Source of the DNA: Desulfovibrio piger | GTDB taxonomy: Bacteria; Desulfobacterota; Desulfovibrionia; Desulfovibrionales; Desulfovibrionaceae | Direction of reading: 5' to 3' | DNA: 64,000 nucleotides | Assembly (NCBI RefSeq): GCF_951793255.1 | Contig: NZ_OX636706.1 | Location: 1,835,001 to 1,899,000 of the forward strand | Shown here: one piece after another, positions 32,491 to 41,600 of the stretch | Layout: each line of letters opens with the position of its first letter | How positions within the stretch are numbered: position 1 is the stretch's first letter | The notes under the pieces: generated by a model | What the model saw: the letters and a program-made list of their open reading frames with translations, nothing else | Database searches by the model: none | What the model was told of the DNA's origin: nothing | Made by a program: the position numbers and the translations under genes

Positions 32491-35400
32491 CTATGATTGA
32501 CGGTCAGAGAGGCCGGAGGCCTCCTGCCGGTCGAGCAGGCTGGTCACACGATCCCTGAGATCCCTGTCCGGAGCGGCCGGGCGGCCGTAAGAGCCGGCGG
32601 CGTCACGGGCCAGGAGGCCTTGTTCGGCCAGGTTCTCCAGCAGGCGCGGAAGAAGCTGGTCGAACCGTTCCGGCAGGCCTATGCGTGCGGCGATGTCCCG
32701 GGCGGTATGGAAGCCCTCATCCGGGAAGGCCCCCAGATCCGTCAGGGCCTCGAGGGCATAGCCGGAGCAGAAGGTCTCGATCATCCGGGCATGCTCCCGG
32801 TATTCGGTGCCGTCGGGGCGGTCGTCTTCAGCGCCGGAGGCGGATTCGGCAGCCCGGGTCAGGCGCTGCCAGATGTCGTCCTGCGAGGCGGCCGGGGCGG
32901 CGGTGCTTCCGCTGGCTATGCCGCGGAACGAGTCGTCCACCCAGTGGCGTTCCCCCTGGAAGGGGTAGAGGGGCAGGTGGAGGCGGCCCCAGTGCTGGTC
33001 CTGGGCAAATGCTGCCCAGTCGACATCCGCTCCACTGCGGTAGAGGGCGGCCAGGGCCTCGCCTGTCTGGCGCCATTCCGGGGTCCCGGCATGCATGGCG
33101 GCGACCCAGACGCCGTCTTCCCCGCTGTTCTCCAGGGCCTGTTCACGGCGGCAGAGGGCCGTCAGCACGCCGGACGGGCCCAGCTCCAGCCAGGACGCTG
33201 GAGCCATGTCCCGCAGCGTGCGGAAGCCGTCGAAAAAGCGCACGGTGGAGCGGATATGCCGCACCCAGTAGTCGGCCCCGGAGATCTCGGCAGGCCCGAC
33301 CAGCCGGCCGGTGACATTGCTGACCACGGGCAGGCCGGGGGCGTCATAGGCGATGCTTTCGGCCACACGGGCGAAGTCGTCGAGGATGGGATCCATCAGG
33401 GAAGAATGGAAGGCATGGGAGACCGGCAGGTGACGGATGCTGATGCCCAGGCTCCCGGCCTTGTCGGCGATGCGGGCAAGGTCTTCCAGCGGGCCCGACA
33501 GGACGGTCTGCGTGGAGCCGTTGACGGCGGCGATGCCTGTCCGTTCCGGCGTGCCGCAGGCGGCGAGCAGGGCGAGGATGTCCTTTTCGGAGGCCAGCAC
33601 GGCGCTCATGCCGCCCCCGGCGGGCAGGGAGGCGATGAGGCGCCCCCGTGCGGCCACAAGACGTGCGGCATCCTCCAGACTGAACACGCCTGCCAGGGTC
33701 GCGGCCACATATTCGCCGATGCTGTGCCCGGCAGCGGCCAGAGGCTGGATACCGAAGGACTGCCACATCCGGGCAAGGGCATATTCCAGACTGAACAGGG
33801 CCGGCTGGGTGAAGGCGGTGTTGTCGAGCAGCGCGGCCTTGTCGGCGTCCCACATGACGCGCAGCAGGGGCTCGGGCAGCAGAGGGTCGAAAAGGCGGGC
33901 GCAGCGGTCGAGCTCCGCGCGGAAGCACGGCTGCGCCTGGTAGAGTTCCTTCCCCATGCCCGAACGTTGCGCCCCCTGACCGGTGAAGAGGAAAACGGGC
34001 CTGTGTTCGTCGCCCGTGTTCGTGGTGGTCCACTCCTCGTGCGTCATCGCCGCGTCAAGGCCGGAGCGCAGTTCTTCCAGGCTCTCGCCTACCACGGCGA
34101 GACGGACGGCGTGATGTTCCCGGCCTTCCTGTGTGGTATGGCAGAAGTCGGCCAGATCGAGACCGTCGGCATCCTGCCCGGCCAGGAATTCCCCATAGCG
34201 TCCTGCCAGTTCCTTCAGGGCCTTTTCGCTCCTGGCGGAGACCACCATCAGAGGGTTGGCGACAGCCCCCGCACTGCGGGAGCTTTCCCGCTGCGGCGCT
34301 TCCTCGAGGATCAGGTGGGCATTGGTCCCGCCCACACCGAAAGAGCTGACGGCGGCGCGCCGGGGGGAGAAGCCCTGCGGCCAGTCGATGGCCGTCTTGT
34401 TGACGAAGAAGGGGGTGGACGCGAAATCGATACGGGGGTTGGGGCTGTTGAAATGGCAGGTAGGGGCAATCCGGGCGTGTTTGATGGAAAGGATGGCCTT
34501 GATGAGGCTGGCCACCCCCGCCGCCACTTCCAGATGGCCGACGTTGCTCTTGACCGATCCCAGAGCGCAATAACCGCGTGCGGGGTTGTTGCGGGAGTAG
34601 ATGCGGTTCAGGGCCTCGACCTCCAGCGGGTCACCGAGATAGGTGCCGGTACCGTGCCCTTCCACATAGGCGATGGTGGCGGGATCGACGCCGCTGACGC
34701 CCAGGGCCTCGGCGATGACTTCGCTCTGGCCTTCGAGGCTGGGCGCGGAATAGGCGACCTTGGAATTGCCGTCGTTGTTGATGGCCGTCCCCAGGATGAC
34801 CGCGTGGATGTCGTCGCGGTCGCGCAGGGCGTCTTCCAGGCGTTTGAGCAGCACGACGCCCACGCCGTTGCCCGAGACGATGCCTTCCGCCTGGGCGTCA
34901 TAGGGGCGGCAATGCCCGTCAGGCGAAAAGATCATGCCTTCCTGGTAAAAATGGCCGTGCTCCTGCGGGATGTCGATGCCGCTGGCGCCGGCAAGGGCCA
35001 TGTCGCACTCGCCGTTGAGCAGGCTCTGGCAGGCCAGATGCACGCTGACGAGGGAAGTGGAGCAGGCGCATTGCAGGTTGAAGGCCGGGCCCCGCAGGTT
35101 GAGCTTGTAGGAGACGCGGGTGCACAGATGGTCGCGGTCCGTACCGATATGGCCCTGCATGAAGCGCGCCGTGCCGTAGTCCGCCAGGTCGGCGCACATA
35201 TAGTTGACGTAGTAGGTGCTCAGGCGCGTGCCGCCGAAGACGGCGACGGCGCCGGGATAGGTATAGGGATTGTAACCGGCATCCTCCAGGGCGTGCCAGC
35301 AGGTCTGCAGGAACTGGCATTGCTGGGGGTCGATGCAGATGGCTTCTGTCGGGGTGTAGCCGAAGAAAGCGGCATCGAACAGTTCCGCATCTTCCATGAT

Positions 35401-35610
35401 GCCCGCGGCCCTGACATAGGTGGGGTCGGCTATGGTCTCCGGATGGATGCCTGCCCCGCGCAATTCGTCGTCCGTGAAAAAGGTGATGGACTCGGTCCCG
35501 CTGACGAGGTTTTTCCAGAATTGCCGGGTATCATTGGCACCGGGGAACCGGCAGTCCATGCCGATGACGGCGATGGCGTTCTCCGGGACCTTGTTCGTTT
35601 GTGGATGCAT
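32491..35610 (-). CDS. PKS: KS-AT with N-terminal half of a methyltransferase domain
   Basis: A 1039-residue protein. KS (1-430): IAVIGMDCRFPG, nucleophile Cys in QCACSTSL (about 182), His in VEGHGTGT and SNVGHLEVAAG. AT (about 530-820): FTGQGAQ, nucleophile in AAGHSIGEYVAA (627) and SHAFHS (730), the latter typical of malonyl specificity. After the LPLYPFQGERHWVDD linker comes an all-helical segment (about 930-1039; FCSGYALEALTDLGAFPDEG, LLENLAEQGLLAR) that looks like the lid part of a PKS C-methyltransferase, whose catalytic part opens the next protein. This is the only complete AT in the locus and may also serve the other modules in trans. ATG 35610 (GAGG six bases upstream) is preferred over 35628. 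The gap to the next gene is 13 bases. Confidence 0.9.
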   Translation of the reverse strand: MHPQTNKVPENAIAVIGMDCRFPGANDTRQFWKNLVSGTESITFFTDDELRGAGIHPETIADPTYVRAAGIMEDAELFDAAFFGYTPTEAICIDPQQCQFLQTCWHALEDAGYNPYTYPGAVAVFGGTRLSTYYVNYMCADLADYGTARFMQGHIGTDRDHLCTRVSYKLNLRGPAFNLQCACSTSLVSVHLACQSLLNGECDMALAGASGIDIPQEHGHFYQEGMIFSPDGHCRPYDAQAEGIVSGNGVGVVLLKRLEDALRDRDDIHAVILGTAINNDGNSKVAYSAPSLEGQSEVIAEALGVSGVDPATIAYVEGHGTGTYLGDPLEVEALNRIYSRNNPARGYCALGSVKSNVGHLEVAAGVASLIKAILSIKHARIAPTCHFNSPNPRIDFASTPFFVNKTAIDWPQGFSPRRAAVSSFGVGGTNAHLILEEAPQRESSRSAGAVANPLMVVSARSEKALKELAGRYGEFLAGQDADGLDLADFCHTTQEGREHHAVRLAVVGESLEELRSGLDAAMTHEEWTTTNTGDEHRPVFLFTGQGAQRSGMGKELYQAQPCFRAELDRCARLFDPLLPEPLLRVMWDADKAALLDNTAFTQPALFSLEYALARMWQSFGIQPLAAAGHSIGEYVAATLAGVFSLEDAARLVAARGRLIASLPAGGGMSAVLASEKDILALLAACGTPERTGIAAVNGSTQTVLSGPLEDLARIADKAGSLGISIRHLPVSHAFHSSLMDPILDDFARVAESIAYDAPGLPVVSNVTGRLVGPAEISGADYWVRHIRSTVRFFDGFRTLRDMAPASWLELGPSGVLTALCRREQALENSGEDGVWVAAMHAGTPEWRQTGEALAALYRSGADVDWAAFAQDQHWGRLHLPLYPFQGERHWVDDSFRGIASGSTAAPAASQDDIWQRLTRAAESASGAEDDRPDGTEYREHARMIETFCSGYALEALTDLGAFPDEGFHTARDIAARIGLPERFDQLLPRLLENLAEQGLLARDAAGSYGRPAAPDRDLRDRVTSLLDRQEASGLSDRQS

Positions 35611-35657
35611 GGCATGCCTCGTGCGCATGGCGCTTTTGAAGGGTTGGTGAGAAAGGA

Positions 35658-38600
35658 TCAGCGTCCGGTCCGTTGCCTGGAGCGGGTGCGCATGCGCCGT
35701 TCGGCCCGGTCCATGCCGCGGTCGAAGGCGGAGGCGCTCCCGCCGCCTTCCGGCGCGGATATCTCTTGCGCGGTCGTGCGCGGCGTCCTGTTGTCCAGCC
35801 AGGCTGCCAGTGCACGGATGCTGGTGTGCTCGAGCAGGGTCATGAGCGGGATATCCGTGCCCAGGCGTTCCCCGAGGGCGGCCTGTACGGCGACAAGATC
35901 AAGGGAACTCAGGCCCATCTCGAAGAAGCGGCTGTCGATGCTTATGTCGTCGCGGCCCAGGACATGCGCGATGGCTCCGGCCACCAGCCGTTCCGTCTCA
36001 GATCCGGGCTGTGCCCCCTTCATCCGGGGGAGTTCCTGGTCGGGGTCGAGTACGAGGCTCTTCCTGTCGACTTTGCCGGAGCTGGTCAGGGGAAGGCTTT
36101 CCCGCATCAGGATCATGCCGGGGACCAGGAAGGAGGGCAGACGCTCCGCCAGCCATTGCTGGAGCTCTTCCGGCGCCGGAGACGTGCCGGGCCGGCAGGC
36201 CACGAAAGCGGCCAGCACCTGGCCCGCCTGCCTGCCCCTGACCGTCAGGGCGGCGGCCTGTTCCACGAAAGGATGCTCCATGAGGGTGTTCTCCACCTCG
36301 CCCAGCTCGACCCGGTAACCGTTGATCTTGACCTGATTGTCCTGACGGCCGAGGAATTCGATATTGCCGTCGGGCATGTAGCAGCCCAGGTCACCGGTGG
36401 CGTAGAGGTCTTCCCCTGTGCCGGGGTGGCGTATGAAGCGTTCGGCCGTGCGTTCGGGATCCTTGAGGTACCCGTCGGCAAGACCGTCACCGGCGATGTG
36501 CAATTCGCCGGGGACCCAGTCCGGGCAATCGCTGCCGTGGCGGTCGAGGATGAAGAACCTCTGGTTGGCCAGCGGTTTGCCGTAAGGGATGCTCTTCCAT
36601 TGCGGCAGGACGTCTTCCACGGGGAAGAAATTGGACCAGATGGAAGCTTCCGTGGCGCCGCCGAGGCTGAAGAGCTGCAGCTCCGGCCAGAAGGCCCTGA
36701 TGCGTCCGGGCAGGCCCAGGGGGATCCAGTCCCCGCTGAGCAGGGCGCAGCGCAAGGGCGGCAGGGCAGCGGGATGATGTTCCAGATGGGCGGCAAGGAT
36801 CTGGAGGAAGGGGGGGACGCTGTTCCAGATGCTCACCTGATGCCGGTGCATCAGCTCCAGCCAGTGGGCCGCTTCCAGACGTCTGGCGGGATCCGGCAGG
36901 ACCAGGGCCCCGCCCGCGCCGAACAGGCCGAACATGTCCCAGACGGACAGGTCGAAGGTGAAGCGCGAAAGGGCAAGGACCCTGTCCGAAGACCGCAGCC
37001 CGGTCAGTTCGTTGACGGCCCTGATGGTGTTGACGGCGCGTTCGTGGCGGATCATGACCCCCTTGGGAGCGCCCGTGGAGCCCGAAGTGTGGATGACGTA
37101 GGCCAGCGCGTCAGGACGGCTGACGCATCTTTCGAAATCAAATTCGGAATTCGATTTCAATAAATCCTCATCCATGACCATGACGGGCAGGCCCGCGGGC
37201 CAGGGCAGGGACGCATGGCGGCGCTGCACCAGGACGGCCCCGGCCCCGGAATATTCGAGCAGATGCTTGAGGCGGGCAGGGGGGACAGCGGCATCCACGG
37301 GCATGTAGGCGGCTCCGGCACTGCTCACGGCCAGGGCCGCGACCGCTTCTTCCCAGCCGCCGTTGCTGACGACGGCCACAAGGCTGCCCTGGCCGCAGCC
37401 CCGGGCCATGAGCCTGCCGCAAAGGGCCTCGGCAGCCCTGCCCAGATCCCGGTAGCTCAGGCAAAGATCGCCGTCCGCCAGGGCCAGGGCCCCGGGGGCA
37501 TCTCGCAGGGAACGGGCAAAAAGGCTGTCCAGCGTCCCGCGGCCCGCATGGGGGAACTCCCGGGTCGTGGCGTTGGCCGTGCGGCGGCGTCCCAGCTGTT
37601 CCTGCGGCAGCAGGGGCAAATGGGTCTGGTGCCAGATCCTGTCGTCCCGGGCCAGCATCCGGAGCAGGCGACAATAGGCGGAAAACATGCTGTCCACGAG
37701 CCCTTCGGGGAAGAGTTCGTCCACGGCATCCCAGTTGAACTCAAGGCAATCGTCCACCTCGCGGACCTGATGGTCGATCCAGACCTGCGGCGTCTGCGTG
37801 ATGTTGTAGACCATGCGCCCGAACGTGCGCAGGGCCGGATGGGTGCCGTGCTCGTCGCCGAAGCCGATGGTACTGGTGAAGACGATGGGGATGATGTCGG
37901 CGCTGGAACGGCCCGTGCATCTGCTCCATTCGCGGATGACCTCCACGCCGGAGAAGGTGCTGTGATCCATGTCGGCCCACAGTTGGGCCTGCAGGGCCCG
38001 TGCGCGCCGGAGGAAGGATGCCGTGCCGTCGAAAGAGCAGGCAAGCAGGCTCACGGACGTGAAGTCGCCCACGATCTCCCCGACTTCGGGATGCAGGGGC
38101 AGCCGGTTGAAAAGCGTGACATTGAGAGTGAACTCGTCCCGGCTGCTCCAGCGGGCCAGCACCTCGGCATAGCAGGCCAGCAGCAGGCCGGAGACCGTCA
38201 GCTCGTGCGCGGCGGCCTTTTGGCGCAGGTCCGCCCAGGTCTTCCGGTCGAGCTGCGCCGCATGGCGGACGAAGCGCGGGCGCTCCACCTGCGCGGGCGG
38301 GACGGCCAGGGGCAGGTCCGGCGCGGGCGGCAGGGCGGCGACACGCTCCAGCCAGTATTCTTTGTCCTTCCGGTAGCGCGGGCTCTTCCTGAAGGCTTCC
38401 AGTGCCAGCACATAGTCCCGGAACGAAAGGTCCAGGGGGGCCGGTTCCCGTTCAGGATACCGGTAGAGGCTTTCGAGCCCGTTCATCATCAGGTTCATGC
38501 TGTGCAGGTCGGCTACCAGCAGGTCCAGGCTGATGTGCAGGCGGATGGAACCGCCCGGCATCCGGGTGGCGGCCACACGGAACAGGGGCCATTCCTTCGC

Positions 38601-41600
38601 GGAGAGCACTTCATGCCCCATGCGTTCCCGGCATTCCAGCACCATTTGTTCGGCAACCCCGGCATCCAGGCCCGTCGCGTCCTGTACCGTGACGGTGAAG
38701 GGCGGCACCTCGGGCAGGATGCGTTGCCGTCCGTCCTCCATGATGACGCAGCGCAGCATGTCGTGATGCCGGATCAGTCTGTTCCAGCAGGCCTCCCAGC
38801 GGGGAAGGTCCAGATCCTCCGTTTCCAGCTCGAGATAGACGTGGCAGGAGACATTGCCCAGCACGAGGGCGCCTGTCCGGCCCACCCAGTAGGCCTGTTG
38901 CATGTCCATGAGCGGGAAGGGCTCATGACGGGCGGCGCTGTCGGGATGGATGACGGGCAGGTCCCCGTCCTGAGCCCTTTTCCCGGCGTCGAGCAGGGAG
39001 GCGATCCGGGAGGCCAGGGCATCGATGGTAGGCTCCTTGAACAGCAGGCTGCGGTCCACCCGGATGCGGAACTGCTTTTCCAGCGACTGGAACAGGTCCA
39101 GGGCCAGCAGGCTGTCCACGCCCAGCTCGATAAGGTTGGCATCGCCGGGCAGGCTCGCGGCGTCGGTCCGCAGGATGGTCGCCACCTTGGCACGGACGGC
39201 CCGCATGACGGCATCCCGGCTGTCCCGGCCCGCGCTGTCCGCTTCGGGCGATACGGAGGCTTCGCTGTCGTCCGCTGTGGCGGGGCAGAGCGATCGCAGC
39301 AGGGGCGGCAAACGGTCGCTGTCGTAGCCTGCGGCATAGCGGGGCCAGTCCATATGCAGCACGGCGGCCCTGCACTCGTCGCGGGAGAGGAGGCGTTCCA
39401 TGACGGCAAAGCCTTCCTCGGGCGCAACGGTATGGATGCCTAAACGGGAAAGGGTGCGGAGGTCGGCCTGACGTACGGCCATGCCGGCATCACGGAAGGC
39501 TCCCCAGTTGATGCTGAGGGCGGGCAGGCCCAGATGGCGGCGGTACAGCGCGAGCTCGTCAAGGAAGGCATTGGCCGCCGCGTAGTTGCCCATGCCCATG
39601 GGGCCGAGGAAGGAGGCCGTGGAGGAGAACAGGACGAAGGCTTCCAGCTGGTGGTCCAGCGAGAGCCGGTGCAGGTTCCAGGCGCCCTCCGCCTTGGGGG
39701 CGAGGACCCGTTTGAAGCGCGACGCGTCGAGGCGGAGGAGCCTGTCGTCATCCAGCGTCCCGGCCAGGTGCCAGATGCGCTTCAGTGGCGGCATGTCTTT
39801 CAGGGCGGAGTCCACGGCATGTCGCAGGGCGCTGCTGTCGGACACGTCGGCCAGGGCCAGACGGACAGTGCAGCCCTGTTGCCGCAGGTCTTCCAGCAGG
39901 GCCGCTTCCTCCGCCGCAGGCTGGCGGCGGGCCAGCAACAGCAGGTGACGGCAGCCCCGGCGTACGCGGTCGGCGCACAGGCGCAGGGCTATCCCGCCCA
40001 GGCCGCCGCTCACCAGTTCCGTGCCGGAGCATGCGGAATGCCCGGTTTGGACGGCGGCGGGCCAGCGCAGGATGATCTTGCCCGTGTGGCGCGCCTGCAT
40101 CATGTGCCGGAAAGCAGCGTCATGGCGGTCGGCGGCAAAGACCGTGACCGGCAGCAGGGCCAGCTCTCCCCGGGCGCATCCCCGCATGGCACGCCGGAAG
40201 ATCCCGGCCATCAGGTCGGGCCGGTCGCGTCCCAGCTCCACCAGATCCAAAGGACGGTAGCGCATGAGGCCGCGTTCTGTCCGGTAGTCGCCCGCCTGGC
40301 GCAGACCGCTCTTGCCCAGCTCCACGAAGCAGCCATTGTCCGCCACCAGCGGGAAGGAGGCTTCCTGCGCCTCGCCGGCCAGGGAGTTGAGGATGATGTC
40401 CACCCCCCTGCCGCCGGTGGCATCCAGGACTTCCTGGGCGAAGCCGGTGGAACGGGAGTCCATGACCAGTTCCGCCCCGAGCGATCGGACCAGCTCCCGC
40501 TTGGCCGGGGTGCCTGCCGTGGCGAAGATGCGGGCACCGGCCCTGCGGCACACTGCCATGGCGGCGAGTCCCACGCCGCCGGAGGCCGCGTGGATGAGGA
40601 CGGTCTGTCCGGCGCGGATGCCGGCAAGCTCCTCAAGGCCGTAGCAGGCCGTGATGTAGGCGACGGGCAGCGCGGCGGCCTGTTCGAACGAGATGTCCGC
40701 GGGCAGGGGGCAGGTCATGGCGGCAGGCAGGGTGATGTGGGTCCGCAGGCAACCATAGGCGCTGACCGCCACGCGATCTCCTACCTGGATGCCGGAGACG
40801 CCGTCACCCACAGCGGTGACGATGCCGGCCCCGTCACTGCCCACGGCGGTCTCTTCGCCGGGGTAGATGCCCATGACCATCATGACGTCACGGAAGTTGA
40901 GGCTGGAGGCCGCAAGGGCCACTTCCACCTCGCCCGCTTCCGGGGAGCGGCGCTCCAGCGGCTGCCAGCGCAGGTTGTCGAGACCGGGACCTTCCATGAC
41001 GAGGGCCCGGGGGCCTGTCGCTCCGTCGTCCCGGCCGTCGTCCGCCCTTTCAAGGCGGGGCAGGAGGCGGCGGCCGTCACGCAAGGCCTGACGGTCTTCC
41101 CCGTCTTCGCAGGCAAGGGCCCGGAACAGGGTATCGTCGGCCTCCGGGTGCTGAAGATCCATGAGGCGCACGCGCAGGGCGGGATGCTCCATGCACACTA
41201 CCGGGCCGAGGCCCCAGACGAGGGACTGGCCGGGCAACGGCCGCTCCTGGGCGTCGGCCGCAATGTCGGGGCCGAAAGTCCCGCTTGTGAGGATCACGAG
41301 ATCGAGGCGGGCCTCCATGTCCCGTGCCCGCGCCTGCCGGACGATCTCCAGCAGGGGCAGCACGCTGCGGTCATAGGTCCCGTCAGGATCAGCCATGCCC
41401 GGGACGCCCAGGGGCCAGGCATCCACCACATGCAGGCGGCCCTGTCCGTCAGCAAGGGCATCCAGAGCCGCAGGAAGGCCGTCCCGTTCCGCATGGGAAA
41501 GGACGCGGCAGTGGCAGCCGTCAGATTCCAGGCGCGCCGCAAGTGCCTCGGCCAGGGGGCCGGGATCTGCCAGTACGAGCCAGCGCCCGTCCAGCCGGGC

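Noticed and set aside
23925..32558. An open plus-strand frame of 2877 codons opposite the terminal megasynthase, and similar long frames opposite other synthases.
   Set aside because: Antisense frames in very GC-rich genes stay open because stop codons are rare; the translation is Gly/Gln/His/Arg-rich with no domain resemblance, while the minus strand has clear ordered domains.
37130..37185. A short AT-rich patch inside the second megasynthase A domain.
   Set aside because: It is in frame (Lys/Asn/Phe/Glu-rich loop between A-domain core motifs) with no junction signature; treated as local composition noise.
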